Shown here: in pieces, positions 41,159 through 49,932 of the stretch
Numbering within the stretch: the stretch's first letter is position 1
Layout of the letters: each line of letters begins with the position of its first letter
Assembly (NCBI RefSeq): GCF_014654675.1
Contig: NZ_BNBC01000044.1
Span: 20,417 to 83,479, forward strand
Length of the DNA stretch: 63,063 bases
Direction: 5' to 3'
Source of the DNA: Streptomyces spiralis
GTDB taxonomy: Bacteria > Actinomycetota > Actinomycetes > Streptomycetales > Streptomycetaceae
The notes under the pieces: generated by a model
The model's input: only the letters and a program-made list of their open reading frames with translations
What the model was told of the DNA's origin: nothing
The model's database searches: none
Program-made: the position numbers and the translations under genes

Positions 41159-42574
41159 ATGCCGACGGACTTCGGCGTCCCCCCGATCGCGGATGAGAAC
41201 CGCGCCCTGGTCGAGCAGCGACTCCAGGATGTGCGCGCAGGTGACGCAGTGCCTGAAACACTCCGCGTGGAGTTCCGAGGCCGCCCTATCCACGTCGAAG
41301 TCATCGACATGCCGGTAGAACGGCTCTACTACAACCCCGCCACCCACAGGGTCAGTGCACAACGCGCTTACGACCCCGTGCAGGAAGAGGCACTGGCTAA
41401 GGATCACTGGTCCGAAGCCGGCCAGAGCTACCTGCACCACCTGCTGACAGCAATGCCGTCTGACCCGCGCCAGCGCGATCCGGACTTCGACAAACTGAAG
41501 GAGAGCCTTCACGAACACCGCCAGAACGAGCCGGGACTCATCTCCCGTGAAGGTGTTCTCGTCAACGGCAACACCCGCCGGGCCGCTCTCAAAGAGCTGG
41601 GCGTCCAGTCCATCCGCGTGGGTGTTCTGCCGGCTAGCTGCACCTGGGACGATATTCTCTCCGTTGAGCTGTCGCTGCAGCTCAGGCCGGACCGGCGGCG
41701 CGAATACTCCTACGTCAACAAGCTGATGGCCATTGAGGAGCAGATAAGCCAGGGGCTGCCTCTTCCCGCCATCGCCAAGCTGTTTCACACCACAACGCGG
41801 GCGCTGGAACGGGACACATGGGTTCTCGGACAGCTGCGCGACCTCGTCAAGCGCAGCGAGCACGGCCGGATCAAACTGCGCCTCATGGACTTCGAGGACG
41901 CTAAGGAGAGCTTCGCCGAGCTCTACCGAACCTATGACAAGGAGAAGGCCAAGAACAAGGAGGCGGCGGACACCCTCCTTGAATACCGGTTGGCGGCGAT
42001 TGTCCTTGAATTCGCCAAGACTGATATCCGTAATATCCGCACCGACTTCCGCGAGAAGTACCTGGAACGCTACTTGCCTGAAGGGATCCGCGCAGCCGCC
42101 CCGGAGCCGCCGAAGGCGGTCTCCATCCCTGGTCTCAATCGTTCCGTGCCGGCACCAAGTTCCGAAACAGCCGGGGCCCGTGCCCTCACTGACGTGCTCC
42201 TCCGGGCGAAGGCCACACAGAAGTCCGCGTCCACAGCGACCGCCGAAGAGCTCACTGCGGCCAACACTTCCCTGTCTTCGCTGCGGGAGGCCTTCGAGGA
42301 GTCAATCCAGGATGCTGACAAGGCGAACCGCGACCGGAAGAAGCGGCTTGCGGCCCCCGACCGAGTCAACGCGGCAGTTCGAGAACTTCAGCAGTGCATC
42401 ACCGACCTGGTGCTGGCACGGGGCAACAACAGCCTGGATGAAGCCGCCTTCGATGACACTCTGATCGCACTCAGGCAAGCACTGACCAAGGTGTCAGCCG
42501 AAGCGTCAAAGAGCATCCAGCTCCCGGGGGAGGGCCTGTCGTGGCTGCGTGAGGTCGTGGCAGACCAGCGATGA
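41159..42574 (+). CDS. ParB/sulfiredoxin-fold protein of the defence island
   Basis: A 471-residue protein. The N-terminal half carries a ParB-like domain: RLYYNPATHR (55-64) and the box GVLVNGNTRRAALKELG (132-148). A helix-turn-helix-like segment follows (LPLPAIAKLFHTTTRALERD), and the C-terminal 200 residues look helical and coiled. ParB-fold proteins can be CTP-dependent clamps or nucleases. Here the GxxxNGNTRR box resembles the CTP/phosphate-binding motif. ATG 41159 has GAGAGG 6 nt upstream. It overlaps the helicase gene by 4 nt, so the two proteins are likely to work together. Confidence 0.75.
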   Translation: MPTDFGVPPIADENRALVEQRLQDVRAGDAVPETLRVEFRGRPIHVEVIDMPVERLYYNPATHRVSAQRAYDPVQEEALAKDHWSEAGQSYLHHLLTAMPSDPRQRDPDFDKLKESLHEHRQNEPGLISREGVLVNGNTRRAALKELGVQSIRVGVLPASCTWDDILSVELSLQLRPDRRREYSYVNKLMAIEEQISQGLPLPAIAKLFHTTTRALERDTWVLGQLRDLVKRSEHGRIKLRLMDFEDAKESFAELYRTYDKEKAKNKEAADTLLEYRLAAIVLEFAKTDIRNIRTDFREKYLERYLPEGIRAAAPEPPKAVSIPGLNRSVPAPSSETAGARALTDVLLRAKATQKSASTATAEELTAANTSLSSLREAFEESIQDADKANRDRKKRLAAPDRVNAAVRELQQCITDLVLARGNNSLDEAAFDDTLIALRQALTKVSAEASKSIQLPGEGLSWLREVVADQR

Positions 42575-44400
42575 CGCACTCTGACCTCCCGTCGCTCCGG
42601 ATCAGCTTCGACGTCACCAGGACGCGGGCAGTGCTCCGTGCCCGGCCGGGCCTGGAAGGCGACTTCGGGATGCTGGCCACCCGGGTGACTCCGGGTGGCC
42701 AGCGCGGCCCGCTGACATCGGATGCTGATCTGGACAGCTTTCTGTTCTCAATCGGCGAGCTGGCCACCTGGCCCCACGCTGATGTCGAGTGGGAGCCTGA
42801 GCTGGCCAGCCTGGTCACCGGTGTCCTTGATGACGCCGAGACAGTACAGGCCCGGCTGGGCTCATCGGCTGCCGGCTCCGAGCAGCTGCCGCTCACTCCA
42901 GGTGATGTCCAAGCGCTGCTGGGCGCGGGCTGGCAGGCAGACCTCACTTCGTTCCAGCTGCGGGACATCGGGGAGCTGCTGTCCCTGGGGCACGGCGCGA
43001 ACTTCAGCGTCCCCGGTGCCGGCAAGACCCGCACGGCCCTGGCGGTATTCAGCGCCCTGCGCGAGCGGGGAGAGGTCCGGCGACTTCTCGTCGTATGCCC
43101 CAAGCCGGCCTACGAGTCCTGGCAATTCGAAGGGGAGTTCTGCTTCAAGGAACCCCTGCTGACATCCGTCATGGACACCGGATTCCCCGATCCGGAAGCC
43201 GATGTTGTCCTGGTCAATTACGAAAGGCTGTCCGGGTCTGTCAACCACCTGTCGGAGTGGCTGCGTACGGCTCCGGCGATGTTCGTGCTCGACGAAGCGC
43301 ACCGTATGAAACTCGGAGCCCGCGGCACCTACGGATCTGCTTGTCTGTCGCTGGGTCCACTGGCCCGGCGGCGCCTCATCCTCACTGGGACACCAGCTCC
43401 CAACGGCGCCCGGGATCTGGAAAGCCTGCTCTCGTTCGTCTGGCCAGGCCGCGGAAAGCAACTCGTCGTCGAAGCGGTCAGCGGCGGCGATCTCGCCTAC
43501 GCCAGCCAGGCCCTACGTCCGCTGTTCACGCGGACAACGAAGAAGGAGCTCGGCCTCCCTCCCTTTGAACCCGTAGTCCGCTATGTCGAACTTCCGCCCT
43601 TGCACCGCGAGTTGTACGACGCACTCAAGGGGATACCGTCCGCACGCCGAGGTGACCTGGCCGCACTCGGCAAGGCGGCGATGCGCACCCTGATGGCCGC
43701 CATCAGTCCGGCTCTGCTGGCCCCGAGTGACAACCCCTACGACCCTCTCGCCTTTCAGCTGCCGACGCTGGACGTCTCCCATGGCGATTCACTTCACACG
43801 CTGCTCCAGCGACTGCCGCAGCATGAACTTTCCCCGAAGTACGAGGAGGCCGTTCGCATCGTCGCGAAGAACGCGCAGGCCGACCGCAAGACACTGGTCT
43901 GGACTGGTTTCATCCGAAGCCAGAAAACTCTGGAGGAGCTGCTGGCACCGCATGCCCCGGCTTCCGTCTACGGCGCCACCTCGGCCCAGGACCGGGAAGC
44001 TGAGCTCAGCCGCTTCCGTGAGGACCCGTCATGCAAGGTCCTGATCTCCAACCCCGCGACCCTTGGTGAAGGGATCAGTCTTCACCAGGTCTGCCACGAT
44101 GCCGTGTACGTGGACCGCGACTTCATGGCTGGCCGCTTCCTGCAGAGCCTTGACCGCATTCACCGGCTGGGGCTGCCTCCAGACACCGAGACGCGCGTGA
44201 CCGTTCTGGCGGCCCGGGGCACGATCGACGAAATCGTCGCTATGCGTCTCGAAAAGAAGCTGCACTTCCTGGGCAGTGTGCTCGACGACCCCGCGGTGCG
44301 CCAGCTCGGCGATCTCCAAGAGGAGGAGACCACGGGCCTGGGCATGGACGCCGATGACATCCATGCCCTTCTGGCGCACTTGGACAGCCGGACGCCATGA
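42571..44400 (+). CDS. SNF2-like superfamily-2 DNA translocase
   Basis: A 609-residue helicase-like ATPase. Walker A is SVPGAGKTRTAL (about 146-157), the DEAH box is VLDEAHRMK (about 239-247), motif III is LTGTPAPN (about 270-277) and motif VI is FLQSLDRIHRLG (about 520-531). The GAGKT walker with preceding Pro-type loop and the LILTGTP block are typical of SNF2-like enzymes in phage defence. The start ATG overlaps the ParB-like stop (ATGA). It probably moves along DNA and is directed by the ParB-like protein. Convergent with the methyltransferase gene, 54 bp apart. Confidence 0.87.
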   Translation: MTHSDLPSLRISFDVTRTRAVLRARPGLEGDFGMLATRVTPGGQRGPLTSDADLDSFLFSIGELATWPHADVEWEPELASLVTGVLDDAETVQARLGSSAAGSEQLPLTPGDVQALLGAGWQADLTSFQLRDIGELLSLGHGANFSVPGAGKTRTALAVFSALRERGEVRRLLVVCPKPAYESWQFEGEFCFKEPLLTSVMDTGFPDPEADVVLVNYERLSGSVNHLSEWLRTAPAMFVLDEAHRMKLGARGTYGSACLSLGPLARRRLILTGTPAPNGARDLESLLSFVWPGRGKQLVVEAVSGGDLAYASQALRPLFTRTTKKELGLPPFEPVVRYVELPPLHRELYDALKGIPSARRGDLAALGKAAMRTLMAAISPALLAPSDNPYDPLAFQLPTLDVSHGDSLHTLLQRLPQHELSPKYEEAVRIVAKNAQADRKTLVWTGFIRSQKTLEELLAPHAPASVYGATSAQDREAELSRFREDPSCKVLISNPATLGEGISLHQVCHDAVYVDRDFMAGRFLQSLDRIHRLGLPPDTETRVTVLAARGTIDEIVAMRLEKKLHFLGSVLDDPAVRQLGDLQEEETTGLGMDADDIHALLAHLDSRTP

Positions 44401-44454
44401 CGGACGGCTGAGCTGCGGTACCGCCCACGTATGCCGCTTCTCAGCCGCCCTCAG

Positions 44455-45585
44455 TCACCGACCGGCAGCCCGCCTGCGGTCCGCCTTGAGCACCTCGATG
44501 ATCGATTCGCCGATGGCCTGTGCGACGGGCGGCGGGAACGCGTTTCCTACCTGCCGGTACTGGGCCGTTTTGCGCCCCGCGAAGTCCCATTCCGTCGGGA
44601 ACCCCTGAATGATCGCGGCCTGCCGAACCGTGAGCATCGGGCCTTCGGCACCGAACAAATCCCTGTCCTCCGTACCGGTCGGCTCACCGTTCACCGGCGC
44701 GTTGGCCACGCCCATGCCCGATACCCCGAGCGCTCGCCACGCCTTCTTAGCCCGGCTGGGACCAAGGTCGGCACCGCCATGCTTCTTGGAGCCTCCCACG
44801 AGCGTGGGGGCGACGTCCTTGCGGGCGTTCTCCTTCCAAGCGTCAAACGCCCTTTGCGCCTGGGCAGCCCGAGACCCGTCCTTGAACGGCTTGAAGCGCT
44901 CCTTCATCGTCTCCTCAAGCGCATCGAAGACGGTGACCCTCTCGGCACTGGGCGCCGGAGCTTCGTACTTCAGATCCTTGAGTACGTCCTTCCGGAACGC
45001 GACGAGGATGGAACGCGGCCGAAGCTGCGGAACACCGAACTTCTCAGCCTCGTACACCTCCCACCCCACAACCTCATAGCCGGGCAGTCCGTCGTCGTCA
45101 GGCTCCATCTCCTCGAGACTGGCCCGGATTCGTGACCTGTAGTCGTCGAACTTGGCGTCCATGAGACCGCGGACGTTCTCGATCATCACAGCGCGAGGGC
45201 GGATGAGTTCGGCCAGCTCCAAGATGCGCGGGAAGAGATCGCGTTCATCGTCCTCGCCGAGCTGCTTGCCAGCGTGAGAGAAGGGCGGGCACGGGACGCC
45301 GCCGGCGAGCAGGTCAACCTCACCCCGCCGATACAGACGGGCGCTCTTCTCCAGGTCACGCTCGGGATCGAACTCAAGCACGTCTTTGCAGAGAACATCG
45401 CAGTTATCGCGCTCCCAGTCCCACTTCGGGTGCACCTCGATGTTTTCACGCAAGGTCGCCGCCGCGTACTTGTCGATCTCGACGAGGGCAAGGTGCCTGA
45501 AACCGGCCAAGTGCAGTCCGATCGCCTGTCCGCCCGCGCCGGCACAGATCTCGATCGACGTGTAGCCCCGGTCAGTCCCGGTCAT
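44455..45585 (-). CDS. C5-cytosine DNA methyltransferase (Dcm type)
   Basis: A 376-residue methyltransferase with all main motifs: I CAGAGGQAIGL (AdoMet binding, 14-24), IV GGVPCPPFS with catalytic Cys99, VI MIENVRG, VIII-like PQLRPRSILVAF, and IX-X RQAAIIQGFP with RQVGNAFPPPVA. The target-recognition domain lies between about 215 and 300. It is the only DNA methyltransferase seen in the island, so it is the natural protector against the two GCCGGC-type nucleases. That specificity is inferred. ATG 45585 has AGAGGAGG upstream. It is on the opposite strand from the nucleases, about 6 kb away. Confidence 0.92.
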   Translation of the reverse strand: MTGTDRGYTSIEICAGAGGQAIGLHLAGFRHLALVEIDKYAAATLRENIEVHPKWDWERDNCDVLCKDVLEFDPERDLEKSARLYRRGEVDLLAGGVPCPPFSHAGKQLGEDDERDLFPRILELAELIRPRAVMIENVRGLMDAKFDDYRSRIRASLEEMEPDDDGLPGYEVVGWEVYEAEKFGVPQLRPRSILVAFRKDVLKDLKYEAPAPSAERVTVFDALEETMKERFKPFKDGSRAAQAQRAFDAWKENARKDVAPTLVGGSKKHGGADLGPSRAKKAWRALGVSGMGVANAPVNGEPTGTEDRDLFGAEGPMLTVRQAAIIQGFPTEWDFAGRKTAQYRQVGNAFPPPVAQAIGESIIEVLKADRRRAAGR

Positions 45586-45870
45586 GGCCCCTCCTCTTGC
45601 ACGAATTCCAGTGACGCCTCATACGGCAGCCCTCACAGAGGGTGACACGACCCACTGACATTGCGACTCGACACGGCGGCACACACCAGTGTGCGGCATC
45701 CCCTGGACCACCTTGGCCACCACCAGCCCAACGGACGCCAATTTTCGAATGCCCGTACGATATCGCGACAGCCCGCGCCGGGGATCCGGGGTCACTACGA
45801 AGGGTGTCCGACTGAGCCGCGAGGGGTGGCCCCTCAGACGCCGGCCCTCTACCGCTAGCGGGGCAAGCCC

Positions 45871-46164
45871 ATGCACGACCGTAAGATCCAGGCGGTACTG
45901 GAAGAGGGCACGCCGCTGCGGTGTGAGTTGTGCTCGTTCGGCTTCACCGCTGCCGACGGCGAGCCGGGAGACGGCTCCATAGAGGTCCACCACAGGCTGC
46001 CTCTCCACATATCGGGCGTAACGGAGACCCGGATCGCAGATCCTGCCCTCCTGTGCGCGAACTGCCACCGCATGCTCCACAGGAGCCGTCTTGCAGAATC
46101 CTGGCGCACTCCAGCATCTCTGCGCGCGGAGATGGGGATGCCCACTCGGTCGGCGTCCCACTAG
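45871..46164 (+). CDS. Small HNH endonuclease
   Basis: A 97-residue protein with a full HNH motif: CELC, then VHHRLPLHI (the HH pair) and DPALLCANCHRMLHR. The two CxxC pairs bind structural zinc, and the His/Asn set supports metal-dependent DNA cutting. It is divergent from the methyltransferase. Its stop codon shares CTAG (46161-46164) with the convergent ATP-binding gene. The ribosome site is weak, so the start is uncertain. It may belong to the island as an additional nuclease. Confidence 0.8.
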   Translation: MHDRKIQAVLEEGTPLRCELCSFGFTAADGEPGDGSIEVHHRLPLHISGVTETRIADPALLCANCHRMLHRSRLAESWRTPASLRAEMGMPTRSASH

Positions 46165-46793
46165 GCCATCTCCGCTTCGGCTTCGTAGTGCATGTGAGCC
46201 CGGTCAAGGACGTCTTCCGGGTCGTGCCCACGTGCGGCTGTCCAGTGGAGCAGGTCGGCGATCAGCTCGACTGCGCACTTCTCAAGGGCAGCGTCCCGGC
46301 TCCGCCCGCGCCGGCCTGCGCCGCTTTCGGCGCCCTGGTACCTCTCCAGCGCCTCGACCGCCCGCTCGATTCGAAGGCAATCCGTCTCTGCACTGAGCGG
46401 CACCTCACACCAGACCGCCTTGCCGCCAGCGGTGACAACCGCCCCCCAGCCAACGGCGAGGCCGGCGATGAGATGCAGGCCTCGACCGCACTCTTCGTAG
46501 CAGTCCGCGTCCCGGAGGGACGGGAGAGCAGGACTCCGGTCGTGGACCTCCAGCCGGAGTCGGTCACGCCTCCACTCCAGAACGAGCATCGCCGAGGCAC
46601 CCTCCCCCACATGCTTGACGACGTTTGTCGCCAGCTCCGTGACGATGACTTCGGCCTCGTCGACAGCGACCGGCACATTCCACCTGCTCAGTTGCCTTGC
46701 GGCAGCTCTCCGCAGCAGCGTCACCTCGCTAGGCGCGGCCTCGAATGGCAGAACGCAGCGGACCCGGCAATCAGTTGTTTTGGGGACGGACAT
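46161..46793 (-). CDS. RsbW-like ATP-binding protein (HATPase_c)
   Basis: A 210-residue protein with a GHKL kinase fold of the anti-sigma type: N-box VTELATNVVKHV, then DRSPALPSL and the lid GRGLHLIAGLA. The C-terminal 80 residues form a helical extension. Such proteins lie beside XRE (DUF5753) and DUF397 genes in many copies in Streptomyces and affect development and antibiotic production. ATG 46793 has GAGGA upstream. It is divergent from the XRE gene 220 bp away. Confidence 0.83.
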   Translation of the reverse strand: MSVPKTTDCRVRCVLPFEAAPSEVTLLRRAAARQLSRWNVPVAVDEAEVIVTELATNVVKHVGEGASAMLVLEWRRDRLRLEVHDRSPALPSLRDADCYEECGRGLHLIAGLAVGWGAVVTAGGKAVWCEVPLSAETDCLRIERAVEALERYQGAESGAGRRGRSRDAALEKCAVELIADLLHWTAARGHDPEDVLDRAHMHYEAEAEMA

Positions 46794-47013
46794 CGCCAAT
46801 CCTCACTCCCAGGCCACGCACATGCCTGCGCCTGCCGTATCTGATCGGCTGCACTGCGTAGCGATCCGAGGCCGAGCATGGCACACGGGAAGTCTCGCTG
46901 TGTAACTTCTCACCAGAATCAATCGAGTGAAGCTGATGGTGAGCCCCGCATAGAGCTACCTAGCCTGATGGGCGTCTTCCGGGCCGCCGCCCGGCACACG
47001 GCGAAGGAGCCAC

Positions 47014-47859
47014 ATGTCCGAACGGACCACCACACGCCGGCGACAACTGGGTGCGATGATGCGCAAGTTGCGCGCCCGGAAGGGTCTGACGCTTGAGGAA
47101 GCCGGTCTGCTTGTCGGGGTATCGAAGGCGACGGTCAGCCGATACGAGACCCAAGCAGGGCCGGTCAAGTGGATCGTTATCGATGCCCTGTGCCGGGAGT
47201 ATGGCGCCACCGAGACCGAGCGGCGCGCTGTTGTCGGACTCGCCAAGGACGCGAGGCAGCAGGGCTGGTGGAGCACCTTCGCCGACTCCATCCCCGAGAG
47301 CATGAACTTGCTGCTCACGCTTGAGGACGAAGCGGTCGGGGAGAGCCACTTCTCCTGCGTCTACGTCCCAGGGCTGCTCCAGACCCGCGACTACAGCACC
47401 GCTGTGCAGAAGGCCAATGAAGTACCCCTGGAAGCGGAGGAGATCGAGCGGCTCGTCGACATCCGCATGAAGCGGCAGGAGATCCTTTCGCGGCCGAGGC
47501 CGCTTCGCCTGTGGGCCATCCTGGACGAGTCCGTCATCCGCAGGGTTGTCGGCTCTCCGCAGGTCATGAGGGAACAACTCGGCCGACTGCTTGAGGCCAA
47601 CGAGTCTCCCCACATCACGCTGCAGATGCTGCCCTTTTCCAAGGGAGCTCACGCCGCAGCACTGGGCAGCTTCGTCGTGATCGGAGGCCGGGAGCCGACC
47701 CTCGATGTCGTCTACGTCGACTTCCACACCGGGTCCCTCTTCCTGGAGAAGGACGAAGAACTGGAGCGATACAGACTTGCGTTCGAGTATCTGCGCGCAC
47801 AAGCGTTGGACATGGAGGCTTCCTCCGCCCTGATCGACCGCGTTCGCAAGGAGTTGTAA
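47014..47859 (+). CDS. XRE helix-turn-helix regulator with DUF5753
   Basis: A 281-residue protein. The N-terminal helix-turn-helix is LTLEEAGLLVGVSKATVSRYE, and a C-terminal DUF5753 domain contains YVPGLLQTRDYSTA and LQMLPFSKGAHAA. This is the regulator of the common Streptomyces XRE/DUF397 pair. ATG 47014 has AAGGAG 5 nt upstream. The next gene starts directly at its stop codon. It probably acts with the DUF397 protein and the divergent ATPase. Confidence 0.92.
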   Translation: MSERTTTRRRQLGAMMRKLRARKGLTLEEAGLLVGVSKATVSRYETQAGPVKWIVIDALCREYGATETERRAVVGLAKDARQQGWWSTFADSIPESMNLLLTLEDEAVGESHFSCVYVPGLLQTRDYSTAVQKANEVPLEAEEIERLVDIRMKRQEILSRPRPLRLWAILDESVIRRVVGSPQVMREQLGRLLEANESPHITLQMLPFSKGAHAAALGSFVVIGGREPTLDVVYVDFHTGSLFLEKDEELERYRLAFEYLRAQALDMEASSALIDRVRKEL

Positions 47860-48069
47860 ATGCCTGCCGACCCTTCGTTCCCACATGAGCTGGCGTGGTT
47901 CAAGTCGTCACATAGCGGCGGCAACACCACTGAGTGCGTGGAGGCCGCCTTCGTCCCGTCGGGCGGCGTGCTCATACGGGACTCCAAATGGCCGGAGGGC
48001 TCTTGCCTCGCCGTGTCGGAAGGGGCATGGGAGTGGTTCGTGACAGCTCAGGCCCGCTCTCGGAGGTAA
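47860..48069 (+). CDS. DUF397 protein
   Basis: A 69-residue DUF397 protein with the signature WFKSSHSGGNTTECVEAA, the RDSKWPEG block and the final WEWFVTA. Its ATG follows the XRE stop without a gap, and the AAGGAG site is inside the XRE gene. DUF397 proteins partner the XRE regulator. The molecular role is not known. Confidence 0.92.
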   Translation: MPADPSFPHELAWFKSSHSGGNTTECVEAAFVPSGGVLIRDSKWPEGSCLAVSEGAWEWFVTAQARSRR

Positions 48070-48213
48070 GAGGCCTCGCAGATCGGCGTTTTGACCCATC
48101 CATGCCGCCCCAAGCCGTACAGGAGTCTTACGCCGCCGAGCCTCGTCTGGACGGCGCCCGCCCCCAGCCCCCCAACTTGGTCTGGACCAATAACCTCGCT
48201 TTGGAGGCGGAGC

Positions 48214-48765
48214 ATGAGACGAAAGATCGCGACCTCAACCGCCGCGCTGACAGCCGTCCAGGTGTTCCCCTTCTACGGCGGCCGGCCGGCCTCCGCCCCG
48301 GTGACCAGCCCCAGTGCCAACCCGGTGCCGTTCGCCGGCGTCTTCGACGAGGCGGGCGATCTGCTCCTCACCGAGGCGGGCCCGTCGACCGTCACCGCCT
48401 ACCACCTCGCCCCGGACGGCACGCTCAGTGTGATCGGCTCCTCCGCGTCCGACGGCAAGACGGCCCCGTGCTGGATCGTCGGCGTCGACGGCCACTACTA
48501 CGGCACGAACGCCGGCAGTGCGAACATCAGTCGGTTCGAGGCCGGTTCCTCCGGAGTGCCCATGGCACAGACCGCCGCGGCGAGCGACGCGGGACCGATC
48601 GACATGGCCGCCGGCGGTGACTACCTGTACGTCCAGAACGCCGGCGCCGATACCGTCACCGGCTACGCGGTCGACCCCGCCGACGGAGCCCTGCGCCAGG
48701 TGACGTCCGTGACCGGACTGCCCGCCTACGACAACGGGGGCATGGAGGGGATCGCGGTGAACTGA
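48214..48765 (+). CDS. Truncated lactonase-like beta-propeller protein
   Basis: A 183-residue protein. The first 15 residues (MRRKIATSTAALTAV) look like the start of a signal peptide, but the hydrophobic core and cleavage site are missing and the sequence jumps to a segment from a seven-bladed lactonase-like propeller (TVTAYHLAPDGTL, YLYVQNAGADTVTGYAV). Full-length relatives are about twice as long. It therefore looks like an in-frame internal deletion, probably non-functional or cytosolic. ATG 48214 is preceded by GGAGGCGGAG. I list it as a CDS because the frame is intact. Confidence 0.6.
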   Translation: MRRKIATSTAALTAVQVFPFYGGRPASAPVTSPSANPVPFAGVFDEAGDLLLTEAGPSTVTAYHLAPDGTLSVIGSSASDGKTAPCWIVGVDGHYYGTNAGSANISRFEAGSSGVPMAQTAAASDAGPIDMAAGGDYLYVQNAGADTVTGYAVDPADGALRQVTSVTGLPAYDNGGMEGIAVN

Positions 48766-48780
48766 TCGCGTCACCGCGGT

Positions 48781-48818
48781 GGCCACCGCCGGGGAACTCC
48801 CGCTTCCTGGCGGTGGCC
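48781..48818. terminator. Convergent hairpin terminator
   Basis: A perfect 10-bp inverted repeat (GGCCACCGCC at 48781 with GGCGGTGGCC at 48809) between the ends of the propeller gene (+) and the DUF2267 gene (-). It can serve both. Confidence 0.65.
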
Positions 48819-48846
48819 GCAGGTCTGGTGGGTACGTGCGTAGGCG

Positions 48847-49323
48847 TTACCGAGCCGCGGCCAGTTCCGCCCTGCCGAACAGCAGCGCATAACCCGGCGG
48901 GAGTTGGGCCAGGATGCGGTTCAGCAGGTTCGGGGCCAGCATGTCGGCCAGGACGCTCAGGACCGAGCTGACGTCCCAACGGGCCGTGGCCGGTGTGGAG
49001 CCCTCGATGCGGGCCGCGGCCGCCTCGACGAACTCCGGTGCGGTGAGGGGGCGGGTGACCGGGATCTGGGAGGCGATCACCTGTGCCGCTTCCCTGGGGA
49101 GGGTCCGGGCCAGGTCCACTCGTTCCTCGCCGGTCACATGGCCGCCCAGGGCCGAGAGGACTATGCGGGTGACTCGTTCGGCCTCCGATCTTGTCGCGTA
49201 CTGGCCGGCTTCCCTCACCTTCTCGGCCAGTTCCTCCCACCGCCGGTGTTCTGCCGCTTCGTCGCCGCGCGCGGCGCTCGTGCCGCGCCTCGTCGTCTCG
49301 ACCGGTGCCGTCGTCGCGATCAT
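48847..49323 (-). CDS. DUF2267 domain protein
   Basis: A 158-residue cytosolic protein whose core (EERVDLARTLPREAAQVIASQ and TAPEFVEAAAARI) fits the DUF2267 family, which is often found with stress and Hsp20 genes in actinobacteria. ATG 49323 has GAGGAG 9 nt upstream. It lies downstream of the Hsp20 gene in the same direction with 139 bp between. The function is unknown. Confidence 0.78.
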   Translation of the reverse strand: MIATTAPVETTRRGTSAARGDEAAEHRRWEELAEKVREAGQYATRSEAERVTRIVLSALGGHVTGEERVDLARTLPREAAQVIASQIPVTRPLTAPEFVEAAAARIEGSTPATARWDVSSVLSVLADMLAPNLLNRILAQLPPGYALLFGRAELAAAR

Positions 49324-49462
49324 TCTGTGGTTCTCCTCCGCGTGGGGTCCGTCCGGGCAGGGACACGTCACTGCGGCGCCCGCGGGTGGTGCCACAGGGC
49401 GGCACCATGCCCGCGGGACGCCTCTCGTGAGCCGCTTGCGCCGCGGCTGCCGGAGCAGGTGG

Positions 49463-49882
49463 TCAGCCGGTCAGCTGCCTGCGCCGGTTGCCGCCGGCAA
49501 CCTGGATCTTGCGCGGCTTGGCCTGTTCGGCCACCGGGATGCGCAGCGTGAGGACGCCGTCCTCGTACGACGCGTCGATGCGGTCGGTGTCGAGGGTGTC
49601 GCCGAGGAACAGCTGGCGGGTGAAGGCGCCCGTGGGGCGTTCGGCGGCGATCATTTCCGCACCCTCGGGGGCGGGGGACTTCCGCTCGGCGCGGATGTTG
49701 AGCACGTTCCGTTCGACGTCGAGGTCGATCGTCTCCGGGTCGACCCCTGGAAGGTCGAAGTGGACGACGAAGTCGTCTCCGGAGCGGTAGGCGTCCATGG
49801 CCATCGTGCCGGGGCGGGCCGGGCCGAAGACCTGCTGCGCGAGCCGGTCGAACTCACGGAACGGGTCGGAGCGCATGAGCAT
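49463..49882 (-). CDS. Hsp20 / alpha-crystallin small heat-shock protein
   Basis: A 139-residue small heat-shock chaperone. The alpha-crystallin domain spans about residues 35-125, from DFVVHFDLPGVDPETIDLDVE to EDGVLTLRIPVAE; the IxI-type tail is short. It binds unfolding proteins without ATP. ATG 49882 was chosen; a GTG one codon upstream is equally well placed after GAGGAG. A near-consensus vegetative promoter lies upstream (49933-49961). Confidence 0.88.
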   Translation of the reverse strand: MLMRSDPFREFDRLAQQVFGPARPGTMAMDAYRSGDDFVVHFDLPGVDPETIDLDVERNVLNIRAERKSPAPEGAEMIAAERPTGAFTRQLFLGDTLDTDRIDASYEDGVLTLRIPVAEQAKPRKIQVAGGNRRRQLTG

Positions 49883-49932
49883 CACAGGTCACTCCTCTCG
49901 TGCGGCACTGCTGTGCGATGCCCTACGCCCCT

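Noticed and set aside
32596..45585. DISARM or BREX system
   Set aside because: Neither the DrmA/DrmB/DrmC set nor PglZ/BrxC-type proteins are present; helicase plus methyltransferase alone is not enough.
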